Assembly (NCBI RefSeq): GCF_004104075.1 | Contig: NZ_QOVK01000003.1 | Location: 62,001-126,000 of the forward strand | Length of the DNA stretch: 64,000 nt | Origin: Leeuwenhoekiella polynyae | GTDB lineage: Bacteria > Bacteroidota > Bacteroidia > Flavobacteriales > Flavobacteriaceae | Direction of reading: 5' to 3' | Shown: in pieces, positions 19,378-28,677 of the stretch | Position numbering within the stretch: the stretch's first letter is position 1 | Layout: each line of letters opens with the position of its first letter | Program-made: the position numbers and the translations under genes | Notes under the pieces: generated by a model | Databases searched by the model: none | The model's input: only the letters and a program-made list of their open reading frames with translations | What the model was told of the DNA's origin: nothing

Positions 19378-20667
19378 TTAGTACTTAATCCACTTTAAAA
19401 TTTCTTTATAAGTAGGTTTTTTACCATACATTAAAATCCCCACCCTATATATTTTTGAACCAAACCAAACGGTAAAAATAAAACTAGCTACCAGTATACT
19501 TACCGATAAAGCGAGTTGCCACCACGGTACTCCAAAAGGAATACGCATCAACATAACAATAGGCGAGGTTAGCGGTATCATAGAAAATATTGTTGCTACA
19601 GAACCATCAGGATTCTCGATTACTGCAAAAAAGCCTACATAAATCGCCAACATTAACGGCATAATGATAGGAAGCATAAACTGTTGCGTATCGGTCTCAC
19701 TATCTACTGCCGCACCTATTGCCGCATAAATAGAGCTATACAAGAAGTATCCTCCTATAAAATATATCAGGAAGAACCCGGCTAGTTTGAGCAAGGGTAA
19801 ATTGAGAATATCAAGAACGATAAGTTCTATTTTATCAAGATCTGTAGTTGCCATATTACCCACAGGTGTATTGGGAGCTGTTGCATCTAAACCCAGATAA
19901 AGCGTCAAAAAAGTTAACAAACCTCCACCTATAATCAACCAGATCATAAACTGCGTGATACCAGCCAATGTCGTTCCCATAATTTTACCCATCATGAGTT
20001 TAAAAGGCTTCACTGATGAAATGATTACCTCAATAATCCGATTCGTTTTTTCTTCGATTACAGAGCGCATAACCATATTACTATAAATGATGATAAACAT
20101 CATCAACAAATACCCGGCACCACCCCCAAAACCAGCTTTGATCCAGCTTGATATTTTTGAAGTTCGTTCTCCTTGAAAGTCCTCAATGTTTATTGAAACC
20201 AGGGTTTTTGCTTCATCAATTAAATCTAGATCGACTCCGCGATCCAGCAACTTTTCATTGGTGATTTTAGTCTGAATTTGTTCCTCTATACTTTCTAAGG
20301 TAGAAATCCCCGGAGCTTCGTTTCCGAAGAAAATTACCCCTGATGTATTTTTCTTTACGTTTTCAGGGATATAAAGTAATCCAAAATAGTTGTTCTTTTC
20401 AACCTCTGTTTTAGCCACTTCGAGTCCGGCAGGAGAGAGATCCAGATAGTCTATACTCTCTGTATTCTCAAACTCTTTATAAAACATTGCGCTTTCATCA
20501 ACTACAACAATGGTTTGTTTCCCGGCTTGATTGAGCTGTGTCAAATAGGTAATAAGCATTATCATCCCCACTACAATCAACGGACTCAAAAAGGTCATGA
20601 TTATAAATGAGCGATTACTTACCCGTGCTCTATATTCTCTTCTGATTATTAAACCTAAAGCTCCCAT
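19378..20667 (-). CDS. ABC-2 type transporter permease (NatB-like)
   Basis: A 429-residue permease with an N-terminal helix (about 20-45), a ~140-residue extracytoplasmic domain, then five to six membrane helices. The conserved block VIEEKTNRIIEVIISSVKPFKLMMGK marks the ABC-2 Na+-extrusion/antibiotic family (given in part: EEKTNRIIEVI). It pairs with the ATPase gene, whose stop overlaps its start by one base. Such pairs export sodium, peptides or small molecules; substrate unknown. Confidence 0.9.
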   Translation of the reverse strand: MGALGLIIRREYRARVSNRSFIIMTFLSPLIVVGMIMLITYLTQLNQAGKQTIVVVDESAMFYKEFENTESIDYLDLSPAGLEVAKTEVEKNNYFGLLYIPENVKKNTSGVIFFGNEAPGISTLESIEEQIQTKITNEKLLDRGVDLDLIDEAKTLVSINIEDFQGERTSKISSWIKAGFGGGAGYLLMMFIIIYSNMVMRSVIEEKTNRIIEVIISSVKPFKLMMGKIMGTTLAGITQFMIWLIIGGGLLTFLTLYLGLDATAPNTPVGNMATTDLDKIELIVLDILNLPLLKLAGFFLIYFIGGYFLYSSIYAAIGAAVDSETDTQQFMLPIIMPLMLAIYVGFFAVIENPDGSVATIFSMIPLTSPIVMLMRIPFGVPWWQLALSVSILVASFIFTVWFGSKIYRVGILMYGKKPTYKEILKWIKY

Positions 20668-21623
20668 TAATTTGCGTTGATGGTTTGAATAAATATATCA
20701 TTTACTGTAGGCACTACTTCAACAAAATGATTGATAGTCCCTTTTGCTGCTAAAAAGTTCAGCAACTCGTTAGGTTTTAAATCTTCAGGAATTTTAACTT
20801 GTATTTTGAGATCATTTTCATTAATAGTTTTAAAATGAGCTTCATGCATTTCCCAATTAGAAGGAATTGAATTTAAAACTTCAGTTTGTAAAAGCTGTAA
20901 ACCTGATAAACTATCGTTTGCTGTTTCTAAACCTATTTCAAAAGTATTGGTGCGGTATGCCCGTTTGATATCTACCAAACGACCATCTAATATTTTATTG
21001 CTTTTATGCATTAGGGCAATGTGATCACACATTTGTTCAACAGATTCCATACGGTGTGTTGAAAAAAGTATGGTAGCTCCTTCTTCTCGTAACTTAAGAA
21101 TTTCGTCTTTGATCAACGATGCATTAATTGGATCAAAACCACTGAAGGGTTCATCAAAAATTAAAAGCTTAGGCCTATGAAGCACCGTAACAATAAACTG
21201 TACTTTTTGCGCTTGACCCTTAGACAATTCCTGTATTTTTTTATTCCACCAACTCATCATACCTAAACGCTCAAACCAGTAGGTACTGCGTTCTTTTGCT
21301 TCTGCTTTAGTGAGTCCTTTTAGTCTAGCTAGATAAATCACCTGCTCCCCTACTTTCATAGACTTGTAAAGGCCGCGTTCTTCTGGCATATACCCTATAT
21401 TGATAATATGCTTTTGATCAAGAGGTTCCCCATCTAAAAAAACCGTACCGGTATCTGGCATGGTAATCTGATTAATAATGCGAATCAATGTAGTTTTACC
21501 AGCACCGTTGGGACCTAGTAATCCAAAAATACTTCCTTTTGGGACAGTAATAGAAAGGTCATTGAGTGCGGTATAATTGCCGTATTTTTTATGAATATGG
21601 TCAGCGACTAAGAGGTCTGTCAT
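20667..21623 (-). CDS. ABC transporter ATP-binding protein (NatA-like)
   Basis: A 318-residue ATPase with Walker A GPNGAGKTT, the Q-loop region GYMPEERGLY, signature LSKGQAQKVQF, Walker B LLIFDEPFSGFDP and switch His in STHRMES. The C-terminal ~90 residues form a DUF4162-type domain usual in NatA-like exporters. It is the first gene of a five-gene unit (ATPase, permease, MscS channel, outer-membrane barrel, sigma-54 regulator). All gaps in the unit are under 10 bp. Confidence 0.93.
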   Translation of the reverse strand: MTDLLVADHIHKKYGNYTALNDLSITVPKGSIFGLLGPNGAGKTTLIRIINQITMPDTGTVFLDGEPLDQKHIINIGYMPEERGLYKSMKVGEQVIYLARLKGLTKAEAKERSTYWFERLGMMSWWNKKIQELSKGQAQKVQFIVTVLHRPKLLIFDEPFSGFDPINASLIKDEILKLREEGATILFSTHRMESVEQMCDHIALMHKSNKILDGRLVDIKRAYRTNTFEIGLETANDSLSGLQLLQTEVLNSIPSNWEMHEAHFKTINENDLKIQVKIPEDLKPNELLNFLAAKGTINHFVEVVPTVNDIFIQTINAN

Positions 21624-21820
21624 AGAATGTAAATCACCTTGAGCAAGCCCATAAGGTATTATAATGAAACAACTTTTTAATTCGAGGCAAGCCCCGGAAT
21701 ATTTAAATCTCGATTATCGAGTGAAAATAAAAGCTAAAGATATGAAAAGCTTACAGCCTATAAGCCAGTTAAGAATTATTTAGTACCTAAACGAAACGCT
21801 AAAGTCCTAAAAAACAAAAA

Positions 21821-21848
21821 CCCACCCTTAATTTGCATCAAGGATGGG
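21821..21848 (-). terminator. Second terminator downstream of dnaJ
   Basis: On the minus strand the stem CCCATCCTT / AAGGGTGGG (one G-U pair) is followed by TTTTTGTTTTT. It is a classic intrinsic terminator oriented for dnaJ. Confidence 0.85.
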
Positions 21849-21872
21849 AAAAAAATTGCTATGAAAAAGAAA

Positions 21873-21901
21873 AATATCACTAACTAGTGATTAGTGATAT
21901 T
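21873..21901 (-). terminator. First terminator downstream of dnaJ
   Basis: The perfect 11-bp inverted repeat AATATCACTAA / TTAGTGATATT has a 7-nt loop and is followed on the minus strand by TTTTCTTTTTC. It lies 37 bp past the dnaJ stop. The stem is AT-rich and probably weak, which may explain the second hairpin behind it. Confidence 0.75.
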
Positions 21902-21937
21902 CAAATATACACTTTTTTCTTAATATCATCTTAAAAT

Positions 21938-23065
21938 CTAAGAAAACATGTCTTTAACCTTCTCGAAAAAAGACTTATCCTCTCGCTGTGGTTGCGGAGA
22001 GAAATGCTCATCATCAAGCATATTTTCAAAGAAAGTTTTTTGTTCTTTATTGAGGTTTTTAGGCGTCCACACATTCACGTGTACCAATAAATCTCCTTTA
22101 CCATACCCGTTAATTGACGGAATACCTTTTCCGCGTAAACGTAATATCTTACCGCTTTGAGCTCCCTCTTCAATTTTGATTCGCACCTTACCGGTAACGG
22201 TATCAATCTCTTTACTTGTACCCAGAACTGCTTCAGGAATACTTATATATAAATCGTAATGTAAATTATCTCCTTCACGGCTTAATGTGTCATGCTGCGC
22301 TTCTTCAATCACCACGAGCAAGTCACCTGCAATACCATTATTACCTGGTGCTTCGTTACCTTTTCCGGTAACTTTTAACTGCATTCCGTCTACAACACCA
22401 GCCGGTATTTTGATGGAAACCGTTTCTTCTTCGGTCTTCATTCCTTGGGAATCTGCGTCTGCAGCTTTAGATTCTATAATCTGACCGCTACCGCCACATG
22501 CTGTACAAGGAGAAGCTGTTTGCATTCTACCTAAAATCGTATTCGTAACTCGAGTAACTTGACCACTACCACCACAAGTTGTACAGGTTTTATAAGTTGT
22601 ACCGCTTGCTTGCTTTTTACGCTTTACTTTGATCTTTTTCTCTGCACCATTGGCAATTTCTTCTAAAGTAAGTTTTACACGTATACGTAAGTTACTTCCT
22701 TTGGTTCTTCGCTGACCGCCAAAGCCGCCACCGAAGCCTCCAAAACCGCCTCCGCCGCCACCAAAGGCGCTACCGAAAATATCACCAAACTGGCTAAAGA
22801 TGTCGTCCATATTCATGCCGCCACCGCCGCCAAAGCCACCGCCTTCAAAGGCTTGATGACCGTATTGATCGTAACGCGCACGTTTATTTTCATCACCTAG
22901 TACTTCATATGCTTCTGCAGCTTTCTTAAAGAGTTCTTCAGCTTCAGAATCCCCCGGATTTTTATCTGGGTGATACTTGATCGCCTTCTTCCTATATGCC
23001 TTTTTTATCTCTGCAGCCGTTGCATTTTTGCTTAAGCCTAGTATGTCGTAATAATCTTCTTTCAT
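21938..23065 (-). CDS. dnaJ: Chaperone DnaJ (Hsp40)
   Basis: A 375-residue co-chaperone that delivers clients to DnaK and stimulates its ATPase. The J domain (1-70) has the HPD motif in [10 protein letters not shown] Gly/Phe-rich linker follows (about 75-120, runs of [14 protein letters not shown]). The zinc region shows only two CxxCxGxG-type motifs (CTTCGGSG and CTACGGSG) instead of the four in E. coli DnaJ, a form I associate with this lineage. The two C-terminal client-binding domains are complete and the end [10 protein letters not shown] is typical. It follows grpE after 41 bp as one operon. Confidence 0.97.
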   Translation of the reverse strand: MKEDYYDILGLSKNATAAEIKKAYRKKAIKYHPDKNPGDSEAEELFKKAAEAYEVLGDENKRARYDQYGHQAFEGGGFGGGGGMNMDDIFSQFGDIFGSAFGGGGGGFGGFGGGFGGQRRTKGSNLRIRVKLTLEEIANGAEKKIKVKRKKQASGTTYKTCTTCGGSGQVTRVTNTILGRMQTASPCTACGGSGQIIESKAADADSQGMKTEEETVSIKIPAGVVDGMQLKVTGKGNEAPGNNGIAGDLLVVIEEAQHDTLSREGDNLHYDLYISIPEAVLGTSKEIDTVTGKVRIKIEEGAQSGKILRLRGKGIPSINGYGKGDLLVHVNVWTPKNLNKEQKTFFENMLDDEHFSPQPQREDKSFFEKVKDMFS

Positions 23066-23106
23066 CCCTGTCTCTGCTTCAATTTATTAGTAGTAACTCT
23101 TACTTC

Positions 23107-23673
23107 TTACTGCCCAACTACAACCTTTGGGTAGCGAATGATTTTTTCTCCCAACTGATATCCGTTCTCAACTACATCAACAATTTTACCTTTCAAGCTA
23201 TCTTTAGGAGCCGGAATCTGTGTGATTGCCTCATGTAAGTCAGCATCAAAAGCGTCACCGGTTTTTACTTCCATTTGCTTTAAACCTTTTGCCTTAAGTG
23301 TCTCTCTCAACTTATTACTGATAAGCTCTACACCTTTTTGCAGGTTTTTGTCTTTTGCTTTTTGAATTTCTGTCATCGCTCTGTCAAAATCGTCCAGAAC
23401 TGGCAGCATAGCCTGCATAACTTCCTGACCTGCGGTCTTAAACATTTCTACACGCTCTTTACTTGTGCGACGTTTATAGTTTTCAAATTCAGCAAAAAGA
23501 CGTAAAAATTTATCTTTTTCCTTTTCTAAGTCAGCTTTATATTTAGCCAATTCATCTTCGCTATCTTCAATTTCAACAGCATCACTTTGTGACTCTGCAT
23601 CAGCCTGTTGCACATCTTGCGCTTTATTTTCTTCGTTCTCGTGAAGGATCTCTTCTTTATTTTCTGAACTCAT
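23107..23673 (-). CDS. grpE: Nucleotide exchange factor GrpE
   Basis: A 188-residue GrpE, which releases ADP from DnaK. An acidic, Glu/Asp-rich disordered N-terminus (1-45) leads into a long coiled coil (ELAKYKADLEKEKDKFLRL). The compact beta-domain follows, with DADLHEAITQIP and the terminal GYQLGEKIIRYPKVVVG. The frame extends 14 residues further to 23715. The start at 23673 is chosen because the TACTTTTG promoter at 23701-23708 lies between the two ATGs, which would make the upstream one untranscribed. Confidence 0.97.
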   Translation of the reverse strand: MSSENKEEILHENEENKAQDVQQADAESQSDAVEIEDSEDELAKYKADLEKEKDKFLRLFAEFENYKRRTSKERVEMFKTAGQEVMQAMLPVLDDFDRAMTEIQKAKDKNLQKGVELISNKLRETLKAKGLKQMEVKTGDAFDADLHEAITQIPAPKDSLKGKIVDVVENGYQLGEKIIRYPKVVVGQ

Positions 23674-23700
23674 TGTATATCTTATTTGCTTTGCAATTGG

Positions 23701-23733
23701 CAAAAGTACTGCCATTGTTGTAAAAATGTCAAA
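23701..23733 (-). promoter_or_regulatory. Promoter of grpE-dnaJ
   Basis: On the minus strand TTTG (23730-23733) is followed after 21 bp by TACTTTTG (23701-23708). Both elements match the Bacteroidota -33/-7 consensus in sequence and spacing. The implied leader is about 20 nt. This is the clearest promoter in the window. Confidence 0.7.
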
Positions 23734-23786
23734 ATGTCACCAATATATTTTATAGTTTATTTAAGAGCAAATGTTATTGTTTCTTC

Positions 23787-23794
23787 TATTTTTG
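23787..23794 (+). promoter_or_regulatory. Candidate -7 box for the yceI-like gene
   Basis: The sequence TATTTTTG (TAnnTTTG) lies 32 bp before the ATG at 23827. The -33 element is not well conserved. It is divergent from the grpE promoter. Confidence 0.4.
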
Positions 23795-23826
23795 GACTCT
23801 CAATTAACACTAAAAAAGTATTTAAA

Positions 23827-24498
23827 ATGAAAATTAAATTTTTAACGTTATTTACTATGGCTGCGCTACTTACAGCTGCAGTATCTTGTAAAAATGAAGC
23901 TAAGAATGAAACGGAAGCTGCAGATGCTGAAGCTGCTGCTGAAGTAACTGCTGAAGCTTCAAAATTTATGCTTGATAAAGAAGAATCAGAAATTAGCTGG
24001 GAGGGTGCAAAACCAACCGGTACTCATACAGGTACTTTAGGTCTTGAATCTGGAGTTGTTCGTCTTGAAGATGGCATGCTTAGTGGTAGTTTCCTAATCG
24101 ATATGACTTCTATAGCTGTTACAGATCTTGAAGGAGATCAAAAAGCAAGTCTTGAAGATCACCTTAAAGGAACAGTTGAAGGTAAAGAAGGTGACTTTTT
24201 TAACGTAAATAAATATCCTACTGCTGCTTTTGAAATTACTGGAGTAACAGAAAAAGATGGTAAGAAAATAATGGCTGGTAACCTTACACTTAAGGAAACT
24301 AAGAAAAACATCGAGTTTCCTGTAACTTATGAAGTTGCTGGTAACACGTTAACTTTAAAATCTGAGCCATTTACAATAGACCGTACTAACTGGAATGTAA
24401 ACTACGGTTCTAAATCTGTATTTGACAACTTAGGTGATAAATTCATCAACGATGAGATTGAATTAGAATTTACAATTGTTGCTAACCAACAAATGTAA
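23827..24498 (+). CDS. YceI family lipoprotein
   Basis: A 223-residue protein with a signal peptide and lipobox ending AAVSC (Cys23), then an Ala/Glu-rich linker and a YceI-like lipocalin-fold domain. YceI-type barrels bind long isoprenoid or amphipathic molecules in the periplasm. Typical features are SEISWEGAKPTGTHTGTL, the FNVNKYPTAAFEITG segment and the ending NDEIELEFTIVA. The frame is open upstream to 23686, but that would put 47 non-signal residues in front of a clean signal peptide and cross the promoter box. It is a single-gene unit with a strong terminator. Confidence 0.9.
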   Translation: MKIKFLTLFTMAALLTAAVSCKNEAKNETEAADAEAAAEVTAEASKFMLDKEESEISWEGAKPTGTHTGTLGLESGVVRLEDGMLSGSFLIDMTSIAVTDLEGDQKASLEDHLKGTVEGKEGDFFNVNKYPTAAFEITGVTEKDGKKIMAGNLTLKETKKNIEFPVTYEVAGNTLTLKSEPFTIDRTNWNVNYGSKSVFDNLGDKFINDEIELEFTIVANQQM

Positions 24499-24523
24499 TC
24501 TCATTCAATAGTATTGAATTATA

Positions 24524-24550
24524 AAACCGGCTCAAGGCCGGTTTTTTTTT
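24524..24550 (+). terminator. Rho-independent terminator of the yceI-like gene
   Basis: The stem AAACCGGC / GCCGGTTT has loop TCAAG and is followed by a run of T. It lies about 25 bp past the stop codon. Confidence 0.92.
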
Positions 24551-24582
24551 ATGCATAAACTTTTACGGTTTTAATGACTCTA

Positions 24583-25485
24583 CTAGCCTAAAAGATCTTT
24601 TAAAGCATTGTGTAAGTGCTTGTATTTAAAACTATAAATCGTTTCGGTCTTTTCTGAACTCACTTTCTGACTTTCCAAAACTACAGCAGCCATCTCACCT
24701 AGCAAAAGCTTTAAAGCAAACTCTGGAACATTGGGTAAGATCAAAGGCTTATCTAACAACGCAGCAACCTCTTTAGTCAACGTCTTATTGGTTACCGGAT
24801 TTGGAGCTACTGCGTTATAAATCCCGTCGAGATTCTCTTCAATAACCGTTTTAAATATTCCTGCTAAATCTTCTAAATGAACCCACGATTGCCATTGCTT
24901 ACCATCTCCCAACGGAGCGCCTACATATGTTTTTATTGGCTGTGCTAATTTTTCTAATGCACCACCCTCTTTTGCCAAAACAACACCCACACGCACTTTT
25001 GCAACTTTTAGCCCCAGTTCTTGAAACTGATCTGCTGCTTTTTCCCAAGCTTCAACAACAGTTCCTAAAAATCCTTTATTATAGGTCATAAAAGCTTCGG
25101 TATAAATAGTGGTTTTTGAAGAAGGATATGCACCTATAGCACTAGCAGAAACAAACTGTTTTACTTCGTTAGGCGTATTCTGTAACGTTTTAAAAAGAAG
25201 AGCTGCAGTATTTGTACGACTATCTAAAATGGTTTTCTTGTAGCTATCTGTCCAGCGTTCTGCAATGCTCGCACCTGCCAAGTGAATAACGCTGGTGACA
25301 CCCTCTAAGCAAGCTGTATCAATCTCTCCGGTTTTGGCATTCCACACAAAACCATGATAGTTTGTTTTAGTCTCTACTTTCTCTGGACTTGTAGTTAAAT
25401 AATTTACTGCAATCCCGGAGTCTAATAGTTGTTTACACAATTCTTGTCCCACTAGACCTGTGGCACCTGTAATTAAAATTCGCAT
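24583..25485 (-). CDS. TIGR01777 family epimerase-like protein
   Basis: A 300-residue extended SDR protein (YfcH/SulA-like family). The dinucleotide loop ITGATGLVGQ is at residues 5-14, then HLAGASIAERW, a signature of this family, and later the ALEKLAQPIKTYVGAPLGDGKQW segment. It ends in a C-terminal DUF1731 domain (LPNVPEFALKLLLGEMA). The substrate is not known for the family; links to cell division inhibition in plants and cyanobacteria have been proposed. The start at 25485 is used because the frame-extending ATG at 25512 adds only nine non-conserved residues. It is divergent from lnt across a palindromic site. Confidence 0.9.
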   Translation of the reverse strand: MRILITGATGLVGQELCKQLLDSGIAVNYLTTSPEKVETKTNYHGFVWNAKTGEIDTACLEGVTSVIHLAGASIAERWTDSYKKTILDSRTNTAALLFKTLQNTPNEVKQFVSASAIGAYPSSKTTIYTEAFMTYNKGFLGTVVEAWEKAADQFQELGLKVAKVRVGVVLAKEGGALEKLAQPIKTYVGAPLGDGKQWQSWVHLEDLAGIFKTVIEENLDGIYNAVAPNPVTNKTLTKEVAALLDKPLILPNVPEFALKLLLGEMAAVVLESQKVSSEKTETIYSFKYKHLHNALKDLLG

Positions 25486-25509
25486 CGCTTGTTTTTGCAC
25501 TAAGTTAGC

Positions 25510-25525
25510 CACTAAGCGCTTAGTG
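25510..25525. promoter_or_regulatory. Perfect 16-bp palindrome in a divergent promoter region
   Basis: The sequence CACTAAGCGCTTAGTG equals its own reverse complement. It lies 24 bp upstream of the epimerase-like gene and 109 bp upstream of lnt. The position suggests a site for a dimeric repressor controlling one or both genes; no such regulator is encoded nearby. Confidence 0.45.
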
Positions 25526-25634
25526 ATAGCCTATTTGATAGATGTTTAACAATGCTTTAATCTATAATGCGTTATTGTACTTTAGACTTAAATATGCTTA
25601 TAGTAACTTGCAGTCTTTATTAGGTTATGTATTT

Positions 25635-27239
25635 ATGAAAAATCTGATTTTAGCACTCACTACCGGACTTTTACTGGCGCTAGCCTGGCCTACTTATGGT
25701 TTTCCATTATTACTCTTTTGCTGCTTCGTTCCATTGCTTTGGGTAACACATAAATCCATTTTAAAACCGGTTAAAAAATCGGGACTTAAACTTTTCGGCC
25801 TTGCCTATTTAGCCTTTTTTATATTCAATATCATAACCACTTGGTGGCTGTATAATTCCACAGGATTTGGGATGTGGTTTGCTGTTTTGGCGAATTCCCT
25901 TTTAATGACATTTGTATGGATGTTCTATAGACGAGCTAGCAAACGTCTTTCTGTAAACTTAAGTCTGGTTTTTCTCATTTCACTATGGATGCTTTTTGAG
26001 TTTATGCATCTCAACTGGGAATTTTCCTGGCCCTGGCTCAATCTGGGTAATGGTTTTGCTACGTACACCGGCTGGATTCAATGGTATGAATTCACGGGGA
26101 CTTTTGGCGGAACACTTTGGGTTTGGGTTGTTAATGCTTTAATTTTTAAAGGAGTTTTGGCTTTCGCCGAAACAAAAAATCAAAGAACGCTGTTTATAAA
26201 ATTAGCATTTGCTGCCGGAGTAATTCTTATTCCTATTGGTGCTAGTCAACTTATTTATCACAACTATACAGAAACTCAAGATCCTGTTGAAGTTGTTTTG
26301 CTTCAGCCGAATATCGACCCCTATACTGAAAAATACAATACTACAAATGAGCGTATTGCAGATTTACTTTTTGAAGAAGCTTCTAAGAGTCTGACCGATT
26401 CAACAGATTTTTTAATCGCTCCCGAAACCGTATTGGCTGAAGGTGCCGGTGTAGATATTCGCAATTTTGAATACAGTGCCGAAAAGGAAAAAGCAAAAGA
26501 TTTTTTAAATACTTATCCTGACTTAAACTATCTGGCGGGAATTCAATTTTACAGGTTGTATACCAACGAGGAAGATATTATATCTACAACAAACTACGTT
26601 GGTAAAGACCGGATTGGGAATCCGATTTGGGCAGACTTTTTCAACTCTGCTTTTTTACTAAATCAATCAGACACCTCACAGATTTACCACAAAAGTAAAT
26701 TGGTCGTTGGAGTTGAAAACTTCCCGTATCAAAGTATTTTAAAACCGCTATTGGGTGATGTAATGATTGATCTGGGCGGTACGGTTTCGATGAAAACGAC
26801 TCAAAAAAACAGAGTCGCATTTACAGGGACTGATGAAACTAAAGTTGCTCCTATTATTTGTTACGAGTCGGTTTACGGAGATTTTGTGACTGATTATGTT
26901 AAAGCTGGGGCAGAATTTTTAGCCATCATAACTAATGATGCGTGGTGGGGAGACACTCAAGGTCACAAACAACACCTCAACTACGCCAGACTGCGGGCTA
27001 TAGAAAACCGAAGAAGTATCGCGCGTAGCGCAAACACGGGTATTTCGGCAATAATCAATCAGAAAGGAGAAATTGAGAAAGAATTGGGCTATGGCTTACG
27101 AGGAACCTTAAAAGGCAATGTAAATAAAAATAAGAAGCTTACCTTTTACAGCAAGCACGGCGATTATCTTGCTAAACTAGCCTTTGTTCCAGCAATTGGC
27201 CTTTTAATTTTTTTATTTTTCCGAAGAAAAAAGCCTTAG
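25635..27239 (+). CDS. lnt: Apolipoprotein N-acyltransferase
   Basis: A 534-residue inner-membrane enzyme that adds the third acyl chain to the N-terminal Cys of lipoproteins. About six membrane helices lie in the first ~205 residues, including FEFMHLNWEFSWPWLNLG, which is typical of Lnt. A periplasmic nitrilase-type domain follows, with catalytic residues Glu264 (APETVLAEG), Lys353 (YHKSKLVVG) and Cys409 (IICYESVYGDF). A last helix is at about 512-527. The start at 25635 is chosen because the ~31 extra residues of the longer frame do not resemble Lnt. It converges on the polysaccharide locus, 15 bp from its last gene. Confidence 0.95.
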   Translation: MKNLILALTTGLLLALAWPTYGFPLLLFCCFVPLLWVTHKSILKPVKKSGLKLFGLAYLAFFIFNIITTWWLYNSTGFGMWFAVLANSLLMTFVWMFYRRASKRLSVNLSLVFLISLWMLFEFMHLNWEFSWPWLNLGNGFATYTGWIQWYEFTGTFGGTLWVWVVNALIFKGVLAFAETKNQRTLFIKLAFAAGVILIPIGASQLIYHNYTETQDPVEVVLLQPNIDPYTEKYNTTNERIADLLFEEASKSLTDSTDFLIAPETVLAEGAGVDIRNFEYSAEKEKAKDFLNTYPDLNYLAGIQFYRLYTNEEDIISTTNYVGKDRIGNPIWADFFNSAFLLNQSDTSQIYHKSKLVVGVENFPYQSILKPLLGDVMIDLGGTVSMKTTQKNRVAFTGTDETKVAPIICYESVYGDFVTDYVKAGAEFLAIITNDAWWGDTQGHKQHLNYARLRAIENRRSIARSANTGISAIINQKGEIEKELGYGLRGTLKGNVNKNKKLTFYSKHGDYLAKLAFVPAIGLLIFLFFRRKKP

Positions 27240-27254
27240 AAACTTACCTGAAAA

Positions 27255-28643
27255 CTACTGACCGCGATAGTAAATTATCGTACTTATTGTTTTTAGTAAA
27301 ATATTGAGATCGAGAAACACATTACGGTGCTTGATGTAGAACAAATCGTATTGTAATTTTTCTAAGGTATCATCTACAGATTCGGCATAGCGTCCGCGCA
27401 CCTGAGCCCAACCTGTTAAACCAGGCTTCACAACGTGTCGTATTTCATAAAATGGGATCTTTTCTGAGAGCTCCTTTACAAAAACAGGACGCTCTGGACG
27501 AGGACCTATAAGGCTCATTTCCCCTTTTAAAACATTAATACATTGTGGAATTTCATCAACACGTGTGTTTCGAAGAAACTTACCAAAAGGGGTTATGCGC
27601 GTATCCTTTTTCTGAGCCCATTGAGCTCCACCAGATTCTGCATCAATCACCATCGTTCTAAACTTTATAATCTTAAAATGCTTTCCATTTTGACCGACAC
27701 GTACCTGCGTATAAAACAGAGGCCCTCTATTTGCTATAAGATTTCCTAAAAGGATCAAAGGGAGTACAATAAGTGTCAAAAACAACACGAATGCCGCAAA
27801 AATCACATTAAAAAAACTACTGACAAATAAGTAAAACCGATTCTTATTACTGCGGCTAAATGGAAAATATTTATAAAAATCACGTTCTACATGCTGTACG
27901 GGGACCCGTTGCGTAATTTCTTCATAAACCTGAGTATATTCTCTAATAGGGAATCCTTGCTCTAAAAGTGTGATCAATTTATTATACAAATCAACTCCTA
28001 CACCTTGTGATGGGCTCGCAACAACGATTTCTGAAACAGAATAACGCTTTATAGCTTTCAGTAAATTATCAACTTCAATAGCTCTTAATCTTCGATCAAA
28101 AGAATCTGGCTTTATATTATCTGTATTTACAAAACCTATCACTCGATAATTAGGATCTGCAACATGAAGGTTTTCTGCAATTAAATTGATATCAAAGCTA
28201 TTTCCTACAACCAGTATTCGTTTATTGAATCGCGGTGCAGAAATAAGATTGATGTACGTATAGCGCCACAGCAACAACCCTACAACTAAAGAACCAAAGA
28301 AAAATAAGATTTGTAAGCGGTTCTGCGGTAACACTGGAGTAAAAAACGGAGTTAGCACAAAAAACAAAACGGTCATAGAAACCGTTAATAAGACATTTTT
28401 AAGTGTCGTCTGAAATGAAGCTGCTTTCTGCAGGTCATACATCTCAAAGATTGCGGCAAAAAGTGTGTAATACAGTATGAGAATAAATACCCATTTCCAG
28501 CTATTGGGTTTAAATTTCAAATACTCAAAATCAAAACCATTATAGACCAATGCAATCATCAAAAAGATGAATACAAGGTCAAATATACGCAGTAGTATTT
28601 TGCGCTCTGAGATTTCGAAGTGAATGTTCGGTATCCAAGACAT
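27255..28643 (-). CDS. Undecaprenyl-phosphate sugar phosphotransferase (WcaJ/WbaP-like)
   Basis: A 462-residue membrane enzyme that should start the glycan by moving a sugar-1-phosphate (often glucose or galactose) from a UDP-sugar to undecaprenyl phosphate. Four N-terminal helices lie in the first ~125 residues. A Rossmann-like CoA_binding_3 region follows (RILVVGNSFDINLI), then one helix near 280-305 and the C-terminal catalytic domain with KIIKFRTMVIDAE, TRVDEIPQCINVLKGEMS and IGPRPERP. It is the last gene of the long locus, far from the export genes. Which sugar it uses cannot be read from the sequence. Confidence 0.93.
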   Translation of the reverse strand: MSWIPNIHFEISERKILLRIFDLVFIFLMIALVYNGFDFEYLKFKPNSWKWVFILILYYTLFAAIFEMYDLQKAASFQTTLKNVLLTVSMTVLFFVLTPFFTPVLPQNRLQILFFFGSLVVGLLLWRYTYINLISAPRFNKRILVVGNSFDINLIAENLHVADPNYRVIGFVNTDNIKPDSFDRRLRAIEVDNLLKAIKRYSVSEIVVASPSQGVGVDLYNKLITLLEQGFPIREYTQVYEEITQRVPVQHVERDFYKYFPFSRSNKNRFYLFVSSFFNVIFAAFVLFLTLIVLPLILLGNLIANRGPLFYTQVRVGQNGKHFKIIKFRTMVIDAESGGAQWAQKKDTRITPFGKFLRNTRVDEIPQCINVLKGEMSLIGPRPERPVFVKELSEKIPFYEIRHVVKPGLTGWAQVRGRYAESVDDTLEKLQYDLFYIKHRNVFLDLNILLKTISTIIYYRGQ

Positions 28644-28677
28644 TTAGGGCTGTTTGGGCATTCAAATATAACGTATT

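Larger units (their letters stand above)
21624..21937. other. 314-bp intergenic region between ABC ATPase and dnaJ
   Basis: This region holds two tandem terminators for dnaJ (described separately) in its right half. The left part should contain the promoter of the ABC exporter operon, but I see no clear TAnnTTTG box there. No convincing small gene is present. Confidence 0.6.

Noticed and set aside
22690-22860. Repeated CCGCC/ACCGCC-type sequence resembling a short tandem repeat
   Set aside because: It codes for the Gly/Phe-rich linker of DnaJ and needs no other explanation.
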